Assembly: GCA_031266435.1 (NCBI GenBank)
Contig: JAISAZ010000082.1
Coordinates: 1 to 64,000, forward strand
Reading direction: 5' to 3'
DNA length: 64,000 nucleotides
DNA from: Accumulibacter sp.
GTDB lineage: Bacteria; Pseudomonadota; Gammaproteobacteria; Burkholderiales; Rhodocyclaceae
Under the pieces are notes generated by a model that saw only the letters and a program-made list of their open reading frames with translations, had not been told where the DNA came from and ran no database searches. The position numbers and the translations under genes are program-made. This document shows positions 25,358 through 38,186 of this stretch, piece after piece (within the stretch, counting starts at the first letter, position 1; each line of letters starts with the position of its first letter).

Positions 25358-26548
25358 TCAGCGCTTGGTCGCGGCGGGCGGCTTCAAGGTCAGGGCGACG
25401 AGCGCACCGACGATCGGGATGAAAGACAACAAGGCCATCGCCGCCGGCAGCCCGTTGTCGTCCGCGTAGCGACCGACGAGCGGCGCCACGAGGCCGCCGA
25501 CGCTGACCGCGAGGCCCAGCGTCACGCCCGAAGCGAAGCCGACTTTGCCCGGCAGATAGCTCTGCCCCAGGAGCACCATCGGACTGGCGATCGAAAAAAG
25601 CGCAAAGGCGATCGGCAAGAGGAGCACGCTCGCCCAAAACAGGTCTGTCGTCCGGGCGAAAAGGTAAAGGAAGGGCACGAGGAGAACGTAGCCGAGTTTG
25701 ACGACGCCGTTCGCCCCGATCCGGTCGGCCATCATCCCGCCGAGCAGGGTCGACACGGCGCCCATCGCGCAGAGCGCGGCAAGCGCCGCTCCGCCAGCGG
25801 CCTCCGACTGGTGCAGCGCGTAGATCCAGTAAAGCGGCAGGAAGGTGTTGACGCTGTAGAAAACGATCGAGCGAATAATGACGGCGACGGAAAGCCAGGA
25901 AAATTCAAACCATTCGTCTTTCGGCGCCTGAGCCTTTTCGCCTCCCAAAGCCTTTGGATCGCCGCCTTTTTCGAGCGCCGGGATTCCCTGGGGTGTTTCC
26001 TTGATCGAGCGGCTCAGCAGAAACGGCATCACGATGCCGGGAAGGAATAAAAGCGCGCTGCCCGCCGTTCCGAACAGAAGTAGCGCCGGCGTCATGAGCG
26101 CCGGACCGAGCGCGAATCCGACATTCCCGCCGACCGAAAAAATTCCCAGCCCCGCACCCTTTTTTTTGCCCGCGAGCGCGTTCGCGCGCCGCGCCGCTTC
26201 GGGGTGAAACGCGGCGATTCCGACCCCGCTCAAGGTCGCGCAGAGATACATCAGCCCGTAGTCGGGGACGAAACCGATGAACGCCAACGCGGTGCACGCG
26301 AGAAAAACGCCCGCCGGCATCAACCAGTTTTTGGTCGTGCTATCGGCCCAGACGCCAAAGAGCGGCTGTACGATCGAAGACGAAAGCGCCATCGCAAACG
26401 CCAGTCCGGCCGCGTCGGCGTAGCTCAGACCGGCGCGCCGGATCAGAAAAGGGAGGATCGCCGGCAAGGCACCCTGATTGAGGTCGGTGAACAGATGCCC
26501 CGCCGAGAGCATCCACAGCGACTTCCTGTCCATTTCGGCGTCTTGCAT
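25358..26548 (-). CDS. MFS exporter, fosmidomycin-resistance (Fsr)-like
   Basis: 396 residues with about twelve hydrophobic segments and a charged central loop (EKGGDPKALGGEKAQAPKDE). The opening GHLFTDLNQGALPAILPFLI matches the Fsr group of drug-efflux MFS proteins, with FGVWADSTTKNWLMPAG as the loop 2-3 motif. The substrate cannot be told. ATG 26548 follows the stop of the upstream gene by 35 bases. The frame runs open much further upstream only as a shadow of that gene. Confidence 0.8.
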   Translation of the reverse strand: MQDAEMDRKSLWMLSAGHLFTDLNQGALPAILPFLIRRAGLSYADAAGLAFAMALSSSIVQPLFGVWADSTTKNWLMPAGVFLACTALAFIGFVPDYGLMYLCATLSGVGIAAFHPEAARRANALAGKKKGAGLGIFSVGGNVGFALGPALMTPALLLFGTAGSALLFLPGIVMPFLLSRSIKETPQGIPALEKGGDPKALGGEKAQAPKDEWFEFSWLSVAVIIRSIVFYSVNTFLPLYWIYALHQSEAAGGAALAALCAMGAVSTLLGGMMADRIGANGVVKLGYVLLVPFLYLFARTTDLFWASVLLLPIAFALFSIASPMVLLGQSYLPGKVGFASGVTLGLAVSVGGLVAPLVGRYADDNGLPAAMALLSFIPIVGALVALTLKPPAATKR

Positions 26549-26583
26549 TTTTCGACCCTTCGCGTTCCCGGTGCGGAGAAGCA

Positions 26584-27537
26584 TCAGTCCGGCAGCGGCG
26601 CGACGCCCGAACGCCGGGGCAGGCGCCCGCTTTTCAGGTAAATCGCACAGCGCTTCAGATAGACGTTCATGCTTTTCGGCATCGGCGTGCGCGCGCGCGA
26701 GATATAGATGACGAGGTCGCGGCCTTCGCCGAGCAAGCGCTGCCCGGCGGAAACGCTGTGCCTGCCGTCGGACGCGCCGCGCAGGGGGACGAAACGCATC
26801 AAGCGGTCGGAAGCCGCGACGAGGCAGGGCCAGGCTTCGAGGATATCGGCGTCGGTACGCAGGAGTTCCGTCTTGGCCTTCGCTTTTTCGGCGAACTCGC
26901 CAATCAGCGCGTCGATTTTCCCGAACGCCGGAATCTTCTGGAAGACCTCGCGCATCCCCGCGGCGACCTGGTCGATGTCCCGCATGCTCTGCGCGATCTT
27001 GATGTAACGCGTTTCGTAGAATTCTTCGAGCGGCACCGAGAACGCGCGAAACGGCTCGCCCCAGAGTTCGTCGATCCCCTCGTCGCCGCTCCGATGGAGG
27101 ACCGAACGCCCAAGTTCCATCGCTTCGAGCAGGCAACCGCCGCACTCGCGCATCAAGGGGTTCTCGGGCAGGATTTCGACGCCGGATTCCTGCATTGCGA
27201 CGAGTTTCTTGAAAATATCGCCGGCGCGATTGAAGAGGGCGCCGGCGAGCATCGCCGACTTGACCCGCCAGCGCGCTGGGTCGCTTTCCCTTTGGAAACT
27301 TTCGCGCGCGTCGATGAGGCGCGATCCGGGGATGTTGAGGCCGTGTTCGGTATGATTGAACAGGCGCCGCGTCAGCGCCTCGATCAACTGTTTCTTTGCT
27401 TCCAGCGCATTGTTCGGGATCGCGTAGGTCTTGATCCAGTAGCCTTCGTAATGAACCCTTTCGACCCCGTCGACGATTCGCCGCGTTCCGGGTTCGGGCG
27501 CGCCGCGCCGGGACGATTCTTCCGTTTCTGGAAACAT
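26584..27537 (-). CDS. Hypothetical cytoplasmic protein
   Basis: 317 residues, no signal or membrane segment. It has regular, probably helical sequence with SMRDIDQVAAGMREVFQKIP and FGKIDALIGEFAEKAKAKTE near the middle and two Cys in RECGGCLLEAMELG. I recognise no family. It is the third of four same-strand genes (start codons 28544, 27933, 27537, 26548) with gaps of at most 35 bases, so they are likely co-transcribed. Confidence 0.6.
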   Translation of the reverse strand: MFPETEESSRRGAPEPGTRRIVDGVERVHYEGYWIKTYAIPNNALEAKKQLIEALTRRLFNHTEHGLNIPGSRLIDARESFQRESDPARWRVKSAMLAGALFNRAGDIFKKLVAMQESGVEILPENPLMRECGGCLLEAMELGRSVLHRSGDEGIDELWGEPFRAFSVPLEEFYETRYIKIAQSMRDIDQVAAGMREVFQKIPAFGKIDALIGEFAEKAKAKTELLRTDADILEAWPCLVAASDRLMRFVPLRGASDGRHSVSAGQRLLGEGRDLVIYISRARTPMPKSMNVYLKRCAIYLKSGRLPRRSGVAPLPD

Positions 27538-27555
27538 GATCGCGGAAACCGCGCT

Positions 27556-27933
27556 TTACGCGGGCGGCATCGAAAAGTCCAGACCTTCCGTGCCGCGCAT
27601 TTCCAGCTTGTACGACGCCCGGAAAGCCTCGGCGTCGATGATCTCTATCCGAGCCCCATTGCACCAGAGCGCTTCTTTCTGCTCCGCCTTCGGGACTTCG
27701 AACACGCTGATCTCCTGACCGCGCGAACGGCAGATGACTTTCGCGTCGATATAGACGACGCAATCGCTTCTATGGTGCGCCGTACTTGCGAGCCAGCGCA
27801 CGAGAATCGATTCGAGCCCCGTGCGCTCCGAGCCGTCGACGAGCCGGAGCGCGTTGAGGAAACGCTCGATGACGCACGCGGTCTGTTCAAGGCTGAGGCG
27901 CGGCATGGCGTCTCTCCAGGGTCGGGATCTCAT
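27556..27933 (-). CDS. Hypothetical protein
   Basis: 125 residues from ATG 27933, which overlaps the upstream stop codon in an ATGA; an internal ATG at 27906 (MPRLSLEQTACVIERFLNAL) is an alternative. The sequence includes DCVVYIDAKVICRSRGQEIS and an EVPKAEQKEALWCNG strand. No family is recognised. The overlap with its neighbour implies linked expression. Confidence 0.55.
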   Translation of the reverse strand: MRSRPWRDAMPRLSLEQTACVIERFLNALRLVDGSERTGLESILVRWLASTAHHRSDCVVYIDAKVICRSRGQEISVFEVPKAEQKEALWCNGARIEIIDAEAFRASYKLEMRGTEGLDFSMPPA

Positions 27934-28544
27934 TCATCGTGATTTTCTCCGGCAGGCGCGTCCTTGGGCGCGACGACGGATTCGACGGATTCGCTCGCGG
28001 AGTCGGGATCGTTCGGGGAGTTGTTTTCGGTCGCGTTTTCGGCCACGTTTTCAGCCGCATCCTCGGCGCCGTCTTCGGCGTCGCTCGGATAGAGCGCTTC
28101 GGGCGCGAAGCGGAGTACGCTTTCCGTCATGAGTTTTACCGCTTCGGCGAACTTTTGCGCCTTTTCCAGCAAGACCTTTTCTTTCGGCGAGCGCGACTTC
28201 GCGCGAAAGCGTTGCTCTTCGATCGTCAGTTGGGTCTTGAGTCCGGTTCTCAAACAGATCGACTTGTCTTCTTCCGAAAAACTCAGGTTCTTCACGTTGG
28301 CGTAATAAACGATCCGGTCGCCGCAAATCAGGTAACGCGGCCCGATCCGGAGCGTCCGTTCGCCGCGCAAATAGACCATCGCCGGAATCGCGAGCGCAAC
28401 GAGGCCGAATGGGAAAAGCAGGCGCGCGCACACGAGCGCGAGGAAGAGCGCGAGCGCGAACATATACTTTCGCTTCACCGTCAGGGCAACGCGCCCACCA
28501 TGGTTATAATCGAAAACGGCGAGCGACGGCGCATTCAGTTCCAT
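27930..28544 (-). CDS. Membrane-anchored hypothetical protein with acidic tail
   Basis: 204 residues. Two close hydrophobic segments (MFALALFLALVCARLLFPFG and LVALAIPAMVYL, about residues 28-60) are followed by a soluble region with LRIGPRYLICGDRIVYYANV, perhaps a PH-like or PilZ-like beta fold, and then a coiled-coil-like stretch. The last 50 residues are acidic Glu/Asp/Asn/Ala repeats (AEDAAENVAENATENN). No function is assigned. It begins the four-gene group and follows the rpmBG terminator. Confidence 0.6.
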   Translation of the reverse strand: MELNAPSLAVFDYNHGGRVALTVKRKYMFALALFLALVCARLLFPFGLVALAIPAMVYLRGERTLRIGPRYLICGDRIVYYANVKNLSFSEEDKSICLRTGLKTQLTIEEQRFRAKSRSPKEKVLLEKAQKFAEAVKLMTESVLRFAPEALYPSDAEDGAEDAAENVAENATENNSPNDPDSASESVESVVAPKDAPAGENHDE

Positions 28545-28610
28545 CGTATTCCTCCGAACACGGCACCGGAAAAAGCGTCTCCCGGCAGACTTTTCGGAAA
28601 ATCCCTTTGC

Positions 28611-28644
28611 AGAAAAAAGGGCCTCGTCCGGCGGACGAAGCCCT
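28611..28644 (-). terminator. Rho-independent terminator of rpmBG
   Basis: Read on the minus strand, AGGGCTTCGTCCG pairs with CGGACGAGGCCCT and is followed by TTTTTTCT. It lies 17 bases after the rpmG stop codon. Confidence 0.85.
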
Positions 28645-28661
28645 CTTCCGCCCCAAGGGGA

Positions 28662-28817
28662 TTATCTCAGCTTCGTTTCTTTATACGCCACGTGCTTGCG
28701 GGCCTTCGGGTCGTATTTCACGAACTCGAGTTTGCCCGTCGTGGTCTTCTTGTTCTTGGTCGTCGTATAAAAGTGGCCGGTTCCAGCCGTCGATTCGAGT
28801 TTGATTTTTTCACGCAT
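28662..28817 (-). CDS. rpmG: 50S ribosomal protein L33
   Basis: 51 residues, [20 protein letters not shown] onward, ending [11 protein letters not shown]. Length and sequence are typical of the Cys-free L33 of proteobacteria. GAAAGGAGA precedes the ATG. It lies 14 bases after rpmB, the common pairing, and is followed by a strong terminator. Confidence 0.95.
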   Translation of the reverse strand: MREKIKLESTAGTGHFYTTTKNKKTTTGKLEFVKYDPKARKHVAYKETKLR

Positions 28818-28831
28818 GACCGAATCTCCTT

Positions 28832-29065
28832 TCAGATTTCGCCGCGCTCGCGCAAATCGGCAAGAATGACGTCAATCCCTTTCTTGTCGATGAGGCGCAG
28901 ACCCGCGTTGGATATGCGCAGGCGCACCCAATGCTGTTCGCTCTCAACCCAGAACCGGCGATAATGCAGGTTCGGCAGAAAGCGGCGTTTCGTTTTGTTG
29001 TGGGCATGGGAAATATTGTTCCCGACCATCGGGCCCTTGCCCGTTACTTGGCAAACACGCGCCAT
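28832..29065 (-). CDS. rpmB: 50S ribosomal protein L28
   Basis: 77 residues. [20 protein letters not shown], the [12 protein letters not shown] block and [17 protein letters not shown] are diagnostic of L28. It forms an operon with rpmG, and AAGGAACC sits just before the start. The divergent ATPase/DUF4276 module starts 194 bases away. Confidence 0.97.
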   Translation of the reverse strand: MARVCQVTGKGPMVGNNISHAHNKTKRRFLPNLHYRRFWVESEQHWVRLRISNAGLRLIDKKGIDVILADLRERGEI

Positions 29066-29259
29066 GGTTCCTTACTCCGGTTGGTCGTTTGGGGGAAAAC
29101 GAGGGATTCTAGCCAAGTTGGCGTTTTGTTTCAAGTTTTTTTCGAAGAAACGCGAAAGCCGCTTCTTGCGGAGCAAGTTTCGGTTTTTACCTGAAATCCC
29201 GCTCCTGCCGCGTTTCAGTATAGTATATCCGGGGAAAGCAGGATTTCTGAGGAGTTCTC

Positions 29260-30453
29260 ATGCGGGTCGAAAGCCTACAACTGAAAAACTACAAGAGTTT
29301 CCGCGACGCCGGGATCGCCGACATTCCCGGCCTGTGCGTGATGGTTGGCGCGAACGGCTCCGGCAAGAGCACGCTGTTCGGCGTGTTCGGCTTTTTGAAG
29401 GATTGTTTGTTGCACAACGTGCGTCACGCCCTGCAGCAACGCGGCGGCTTCCGTGAAGTGCTTTCGCGCAACGTCGACCCGGACGAAGGCATCCAGATCG
29501 AAATCAAATTCCGAATGGAGATCGCCGGGGTCGAACGCCTGGTCACCTACGCGCTGCATCTGGGCGAGGAAAAAGCTCGCCCTGTCGTTTTGCACGAAGT
29601 GCTACGCTACAAGAGAGGGCGCTACGGTTCGCCGTATCGCTTCCTCGACTTTCGTCGCGGAAAAGGTTACGCGATCAACAACGAAGCGGATTTCAACAAA
29701 CCCGACGAAGACCTGGAACGCGAAGAACAAACCGTCGCGCGCGATACGCTCGCAATCAGCGGCTTGGGACAATTCGATCGCTTCAAGGCCGCCAACGCCT
29801 TTCGGCGCCTGATCGAAAACTGGCATGTATCGGACTTCCAACTTTCCGCCGCGCGCGGCGGAAAGGATGCTATCGGAATATACGATCATCTTTCGGCAAC
29901 CGGAGACAACCTCCAGCTTGTAGCGCGCAATATCCACGAAAATCACCCCAAGGTATTCAAGCGCATCCTGGAGCGAATGCGCGAACGCGTCCCCGGCGTG
30001 AGCGAAGTCACGCCCAAACTCCTCGAAGACGGTCGCCTGTTGTTGCAATTCCGTGACGGCGCTTTCGCCGACCCTTTCGTCGACCGTTACGTCTCGGACG
30101 GCACGATCAAGATGTTCGCTTATCTGGTGCTCCTGTACGACCCGGACCCGCATCCATTGCTCTGCGTGGAAGAGCCGGAAAACCAACTGTATCCCAAACT
30201 ACTGTGCGAACTTGTCGAAGAGTTCCGTGATTATGCGCGGCGCGGCGCTTCTCAGGTACTCGTGTCGACGCATTCGCCGGACCTGCTCAACGCGCTTGGA
30301 CTTGGTGAAGTATTCTGGCTCGCCAAGAAAAACGGCTATACGCGGATACACCGGGCGCGAGACGACGCCCAACTCGCCGCTTACATGCGGGAAGGCGACC
30401 TGATGGGCAATCTGTGGAAACAGGGATTTTTCCCCGAAGCCGACCCGCAATGA
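29260..30453 (+). CDS. AAA-family ATPase of a putative defence pair
   Basis: 397 residues. The ABC/SMC-type ATPase core starts LQLKNYKSFRDAGI and has Walker A VGANGSGKSTLFG at 29-41. Near residue 300 are LLCVEEPENQLYPKLL (Walker B region, Glu-Glu) and QVLVSTHSPDLLNALGLG (D-loop and H-loop). This layout is shared with RloA/OLD-type ATPases. It overlaps the next gene by ATGA, so the two are expressed together. GAGGAG precedes the ATG. ATPases of this kind paired with TOPRIM-like proteins are repeatedly implicated in phage defence; that role is inferred here. Confidence 0.8.
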   Translation: MRVESLQLKNYKSFRDAGIADIPGLCVMVGANGSGKSTLFGVFGFLKDCLLHNVRHALQQRGGFREVLSRNVDPDEGIQIEIKFRMEIAGVERLVTYALHLGEEKARPVVLHEVLRYKRGRYGSPYRFLDFRRGKGYAINNEADFNKPDEDLEREEQTVARDTLAISGLGQFDRFKAANAFRRLIENWHVSDFQLSAARGGKDAIGIYDHLSATGDNLQLVARNIHENHPKVFKRILERMRERVPGVSEVTPKLLEDGRLLLQFRDGAFADPFVDRYVSDGTIKMFAYLVLLYDPDPHPLLCVEEPENQLYPKLLCELVEEFRDYARRGASQVLVSTHSPDLLNALGLGEVFWLAKKNGYTRIHRARDDAQLAAYMREGDLMGNLWKQGFFPEADPQ

Positions 30454-31016
30454 CGACGCTGGCCTTCTTTCTTGAAGAAGCGTCCGCGGAAGCCATGCTC
30501 AAAGGTATCCTGCCGCGTTATCTGCCGGAAGAAACCGAAATTCTTTACCACGCATTCGACGGGAAGCAGAGTTTGAAAAAGCATCTCGTTCGCCGGCTTC
30601 GCCTGTGGCAAAAGCCCGACACGCGCTTTATCGTGTTGTGCGACCAGGACAGTGGAAAATGTGAGGACATAAAACGTGAACTGGCGCGGCTCTGCGCCGA
30701 AGCCGGCCACCCGGAAGCGCTGGTACGGATCGCCTGCCACGAACTGGAAAGCTTCTACCTCGGCGATCTTGCCGCCGTGGAAGCCGGACTCGGCCTGCGA
30801 AGGCTGTCCAGGGAGCAGAACCGTAGCAAGTACAGGAAACCGGACCGTCTGGCCAACGCGGCAGAAGAGCTTCGCAAGTTGAGCGGCGACAGGTATCAAA
30901 AAATTGCGGGATCAAGGGCGATTGCGCCCCATTTGTGTCTGGATGAGGGCGGCAATGCTTCGGCAAGTTTCCGCGCCTTGCTTTCCGGGATCCGTCGCGT
31001 TTTCGAAGCAGCGTAA
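30450..31016 (+). CDS. DUF4276-family (TOPRIM-like) partner protein
   Basis: 188 residues. FFLEEASAEAMLKGIL at the start and IVLCDQDSGKC at 61-71 give the acidic pattern of a TOPRIM-like fold. RIACHELESFYLGDLAAVEA is the DUF4276 signature with a central Glu. Near the C-terminus are KYRKPDRLANAAEEL and SRAIAPHL. Its partner ATPase overlaps it by 4 bases. By analogy with RloB it may be the nuclease or nucleotide-handling effector, but this is not shown. Confidence 0.75.
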   Translation: MTTLAFFLEEASAEAMLKGILPRYLPEETEILYHAFDGKQSLKKHLVRRLRLWQKPDTRFIVLCDQDSGKCEDIKRELARLCAEAGHPEALVRIACHELESFYLGDLAAVEAGLGLRRLSREQNRSKYRKPDRLANAAEELRKLSGDRYQKIAGSRAIAPHLCLDEGGNASASFRALLSGIRRVFEAA

Positions 31017-31025
31017 ATCGCGCCG

Positions 31026-31040
31026 AAACTGGAAACGGAA
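31026..31040. repeat. Family B right-end remnant at the glgA stop
   Basis: AACTGGAAACGGAA is followed by TCA at 31041-31043, the complement of the glgA stop codon. It matches the right end of the family B elements, with a TNA flank. No left end is found. Confidence 0.5.
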
Positions 31041-32486
31041 TCAGAGGAGATTCCGGTAAAGCACTTCGTAGTGCGCGGCGGAATCGTCCCAGGAAAAATT
31101 CTGGAGCATCGCGCGTCGACGGATTCTTCTCCAGAGACCTCTGTCCTTGTGATAGAGCGTGCAGGCGTCGCGGATGCGCGCGCCGAGCGCCGCGCTTTCC
31201 GGGCGGTCGAAGCTAAAGCCCGTCGCGCGCCCCGACGCGATGGTCTCCGGCGTCGTATCGACGACGGTGTCCGAAAGGCCGCCGACGCGGTGGACGACCG
31301 GCAGCGTGCCGTAGCGCAGCGCGTAGAGCTGGGTCAGCCCGCAAGGCTCGAAGCGCGAGGGAACGAGCAGAAGGTCTGCGCCCGCCATGATGCGGTGCGA
31401 GAGGTTTTCGTCGTATCCGATGCGGACGGCGACGCGACCGGGGTAGGCTTGCGACGCCTGGAAAAAACGGGCTTCGATCTCGGTTTCCCCGGTCCCGAGG
31501 ACGACGAGCTGGCCGCCGCCGCCGATCAGTTCGGGTAGCGCGTCGAGGAGGAGGTCCATGCCTTTTTGGCCGGCGAGGCGGCTGACGACGGCGAAAAGAG
31601 GCGATTCGCCGTCTCTTTGCAGACCGAAATCCTTCTGAAGCGCGCGCTTGCAGAGTTTTTTTCCGTTTTGGTTGGTCGCGGTGTAGGTGCGCGCGATTTT
31701 CGGGTCTTGCGGCGTCCAGACGTCGTAGTCGACGCCGTTGAGGATTCCCGAAAGGTCGTTCGCACGCTCGGTCAACACGCCATCGAGTCCCCATCCGAAT
31801 TCGGGCGTCTGGATTTCTTTCGCGTAGGTCGGGCTGACCGTCGTGATTTTGTCCGAATAGACGAGACCGGCTTTCATGAACGAGAAGCTGCCGTAGAATT
31901 CGAGCCCCGAAGGCGTCAGGAACTGGGCCGTGAGGCCGAGTTCGCCGTAGCATTCCATCGGGAAGATGCCGCGAAACGCGAGGTTGTGCACCGTGAAGAC
32001 CGTCGGCGTTTTCAGCGAGGGGTTCTGCCGGATGTACGCCGACGCGAGTCCGGCGTGCCAGTCGTGTGCGTGCACGATGTCGGGTTGCCAATCCGGGTCC
32101 AATTCGCCGAAGGCGATGTGCGCCGCCGCCCATCCGAGCAGGGCGAAGCGACGGTGGTTGTCTTTCCAGTCGTGGCGGTCGGGGCCGACGTAGGGGTTGC
32201 CCTCCCTGTCGTACAGGAAGGGCGCGTCGATGACGTAGGCGCTCAATTCGGTGTCGGGAAGGCGACCAGCGAGGAGTTGCACCGCCGCCGCACCGAAAAC
32301 GGGGCCGATTTGCGCGACCGGCGTGAGTTCCGTAACGCCCGCGAGGATCCCCCGGAATCCTGGAAGAAGGACGCGCACGTCGCACCCGCGCTTCGCTTGC
32401 GCGTTCGGCAGAGCCGCGACGATGTCGGCGAGTCCGCCGGTTTTGACCAGCGGATAGATTTCCGCCGCGACGTGAAGTATATGCAT
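31041..32486 (-). CDS. glgA: Glycogen synthase (ADP-glucose)
   Basis: 481 residues, the normal length. It extends alpha-1,4-glucan from ADP-glucose. The N-terminal HILHVAAEIYPLVKTGGLAD carries the KTGGL substrate loop at 15-19. HAHDWHAGLASAYIRQNP and VSRLAGQKGMDLLLDALPEL follow, and the C-terminal GT5 domain has PSRFEPCGLTQLYALRYGTL with the catalytic Glu region. Its start lies 4 bases after the glgC stop, so the two are coupled. Confidence 0.95.
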   Translation of the reverse strand: MHILHVAAEIYPLVKTGGLADIVAALPNAQAKRGCDVRVLLPGFRGILAGVTELTPVAQIGPVFGAAAVQLLAGRLPDTELSAYVIDAPFLYDREGNPYVGPDRHDWKDNHRRFALLGWAAAHIAFGELDPDWQPDIVHAHDWHAGLASAYIRQNPSLKTPTVFTVHNLAFRGIFPMECYGELGLTAQFLTPSGLEFYGSFSFMKAGLVYSDKITTVSPTYAKEIQTPEFGWGLDGVLTERANDLSGILNGVDYDVWTPQDPKIARTYTATNQNGKKLCKRALQKDFGLQRDGESPLFAVVSRLAGQKGMDLLLDALPELIGGGGQLVVLGTGETEIEARFFQASQAYPGRVAVRIGYDENLSHRIMAGADLLLVPSRFEPCGLTQLYALRYGTLPVVHRVGGLSDTVVDTTPETIASGRATGFSFDRPESAALGARIRDACTLYHKDRGLWRRIRRRAMLQNFSWDDSAAHYEVLYRNLL

Positions 32487-32490
32487 ACGT

Positions 32491-33762
32491 TCAGGAGCTG
32501 AGGCGGTTGATCATCGCCTGCGTTACCAGGACGATCCCGTTGGGCGTGCGGCGGAAACGACGCGCGTCTTCCTGTTCGTCTTCTCCGATGACCATTCCGG
32601 GCGGGATGCAGACACCGTGGTCGACGACCGCGTGCCCGACGCGCGCGCCGCCCCCGATCTGCACTTCCGGGAGGAGTACCGACCAATCGACCTTCGCGTA
32701 CGAATGGACGCGGCACGAGGAAAACAGGACCGAGCGGTTCGTCTCACCCGATACGATACATCCGCTGGCGACCGTCGATTCGGTCGAGTTCCCTCGGCGT
32801 CCGGGCTGGTTGTGGACGAATTTAGCCGGCGGCAACTGCGGTCGGTAAGTCCATATCGGCCAAGTCCGGTCGTAGAGGTTGAGCGCCGGGTCGGTCGCCG
32901 TCAGGTCGATATTGGCTTCCCAGTAGGCGTCGACGGTGCCGACGTCGCGCCAGTAGTGTTCCTTGTCGCCTTCTTCGGGCGCGTGTACGCAACTCCGCTC
33001 GAAGAAATGCGCGTACGCGACGCCATTTTTCACCGCGTTCGGGATGATGTTTTTTCCGAAGTCGTGGTTTGACGATTCGTCGGCGATATCGCGCTCGAGT
33101 TCGTCGTAGAGGTAGTTCGCGTTGAAGATGTAGATTCCCATGCTGCACAGCGAGTGTTCGGGTTTTCCGGGGACGCACGGCGGTTCTTCGGGTTTTTCGA
33201 TGAAATCGATGATTTTGTTCGATTCGTCGACGGCCATGACGCCGAAGGCGCACGCGCTGCTGCGCGGAACCTCGATGCACGCAACGCTGCATTCGCACTT
33301 GCTTTCCACGTGATCGACGAGCATCGCGGCGTAGTCCATCTTGTAGACGTGGTCGCCCGCGAGAACGACGATGTATTCCGGTCGGGGCTGGTAGTACTGA
33401 ATGATGTCGAAATTCTGATAGACGGCGTCGGCCGTTCCCCGGTACCAGGATTCTTCGTCGACGCGTTGCTGTGCGGGCAAGAGGTCGATGAATTCGTGGA
33501 TCTCGCCGCGCAGGAAGGACCACGCGCGCTGGAGGTGGCGCAGGAGGCTGTGCGACTTGTACTGCGTCACGACGCCGATCCGGCGGATGTTCGAGTTGAT
33601 GCAGTTCGACAACGCAAAATCGATGATGCGGAAATTCCCGCCGAAATAGACCGCCGGCTTGGCGCGACGGTCGGTCAGTTCGTTGAGGCGTTTCCCGCGT
33701 CCGCCCGCGAGCACCAGCGCAACGGCGTATCCGGGCAGTTGAAAAGCGCGTTTTTCAGGCAT
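32491..33762 (-). CDS. glgC: Glucose-1-phosphate adenylyltransferase
   Basis: 423 residues. ADP-glucose pyrophosphorylase is the controlled step of bacterial glycogen synthesis. [60 protein letters not shown] and the SVACIEVP strand are diagnostic, and a left-handed beta-helix C-terminal domain follows. AAAGGAGCG precedes the ATG. It lies about 100 bases after pgm and 4 bases before glgA. Confidence 0.95.
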   Translation of the reverse strand: MPEKRAFQLPGYAVALVLAGGRGKRLNELTDRRAKPAVYFGGNFRIIDFALSNCINSNIRRIGVVTQYKSHSLLRHLQRAWSFLRGEIHEFIDLLPAQQRVDEESWYRGTADAVYQNFDIIQYYQPRPEYIVVLAGDHVYKMDYAAMLVDHVESKCECSVACIEVPRSSACAFGVMAVDESNKIIDFIEKPEEPPCVPGKPEHSLCSMGIYIFNANYLYDELERDIADESSNHDFGKNIIPNAVKNGVAYAHFFERSCVHAPEEGDKEHYWRDVGTVDAYWEANIDLTATDPALNLYDRTWPIWTYRPQLPPAKFVHNQPGRRGNSTESTVASGCIVSGETNRSVLFSSCRVHSYAKVDWSVLLPEVQIGGGARVGHAVVDHGVCIPPGMVIGEDEQEDARRFRRTPNGIVLVTQAMINRLSS

Positions 33763-33863
33763 GGCATCGCTCCTTTAACGTCCAAGTTCTTTTTTCGGAC
33801 ATCTCGGCGGCTGCGCTCCGGCACCAAGGCCGGCGGCGTGCCTGCTTCTCATCACGTCGTTTC

Positions 33864-37138
<3,275 letters not shown>

Positions 37139-37308
37139 TTCCGCGACCCTTTCATCAAAACTCAACAGAACGGTTTCAAACGGTTGCCGCAAGTCACAGC
37201 ACCCCATCGTTTTGTTTCATTTTATGCGAATTTGATGGATTTCGCAAATCGAACGGAAGAATTCGACCGAAAAAATCGTAAAAAACCGGGGAAAAGATCC
37301 ATTCCCTT

Positions 37309-38019
37309 TCAAAAAGGGTCGAACGCTTCGCCCGGAGCCTTCGCCCAGCTTTCTTTCAGCGGTTCGATCGCGCTCAAGGATCGGACGCTCTCGATGAAAC
37401 GCGCACGGGGAATTTCGCGCGCGCCGAGCGAAGCCAAATGGCGGGTTTTCATCTGGCAGTCGATCAGTCCGAAGTCGCGCGCGGCAAGGAGGCGGACGAG
37501 GTGCGCCATTGCGATTTTCGAAGCGTTTGGACGGTGCGAGAACATCGATTCGCCGTAGAACATTTTTCCGATGGCGACGCCGTAGAGACCGCCGACAAGT
37601 TCGCCGTCGACGCAGGTTTCGACCGAGTGCGCGAACCCAAGGTCGAAGAGCCGGATATACGCTTCCTGCATTTCCGGCGTGATCCACGTGCCGTCCTGCC
37701 CCTTGCGCGGCGTATCGGCGCACGCCCGGATCACGGCGGCGAAATCGCCGTCGAAGCGCAGATCAAAATGGCCTTTGCGAAGCGTTTGCCGCAGGGATCG
37801 CGTCGTTCTGAATTCTTTGGGGTAGAGGACCATTCGCGGGTCGGGACTCCACCAGAGGATCGGCTCTCCCGGCGAAAACCAGGGGAAAATTCCACGGCGG
37901 TACGCGGCGAGCAGGCGTTCCGGCGAAAGATCGCCGCCCGCGCAGATCAGTCCTCCGTACTGGAGCGGCGCGCGATCGACCGGTGGAAATTCATCGTCCG
38001 CGTTTATCCAGGGGATCAT
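37309..38019 (-). CDS. aat: Leucyl/phenylalanyl-tRNA-protein transferase
   Basis: 236 residues, the family length. It adds Leu or Phe to N-terminal Arg or Lys of proteins, marking them for ClpAP through the N-degron pathway. FPPVDRAPLQYGGLICAGGD, YRRGIFPWFSPGEPILWWSP, PDPRMVLYPKEFRTTRSLRQ and GGLYGVAIGKMFYGESMFSH are all characteristic. It points toward pgi in the same direction, 170 bases away. Confidence 0.95.
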   Translation of the reverse strand: MIPWINADDEFPPVDRAPLQYGGLICAGGDLSPERLLAAYRRGIFPWFSPGEPILWWSPDPRMVLYPKEFRTTRSLRQTLRKGHFDLRFDGDFAAVIRACADTPRKGQDGTWITPEMQEAYIRLFDLGFAHSVETCVDGELVGGLYGVAIGKMFYGESMFSHRPNASKIAMAHLVRLLAARDFGLIDCQMKTRHLASLGAREIPRARFIESVRSLSAIEPLKESWAKAPGEAFDPF

Positions 38020-38070
38020 GGCGTCGGGTCGAACCGAAGAGCACCTTTTGGGAAAGCGCCCGCGCTTTAG

Positions 38071-38183
38071 TGTTCGTCAAAAAGTAAAACCCAGCTTTTT
38101 GCCGGGTTGGAGGGTTTGAAGGTGAGCAAAGCCCATCTTTTTTGTCTAATCCGTCAAAAAACAGGCGCTTATTTTTTGACGAT
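38071..38183. repeat. Family C dispersed repeat (copy C2)
   Basis: It runs from TGTTCGTCAAAAAGTAAAAC to GGCGCTTATTTTTTGACG and is the inverse of copy C1, lacking the central hairpin half. It preserves the uninterrupted sequence GTCAAAAAGTAAAACCC, which serves as the empty site for the family B insertion in copy C3. It lies between aat and the NlpC/P60 gene. Confidence 0.75.
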
Positions 38184-38186
38184 TCC

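Noticed and set aside
26549..27763. Upstream extension of the MFS frame to 801 codons
   Set aside because: It overlaps two other genes out of frame and is Arg-rich without membrane segments. The MFS family start lies at 26548.
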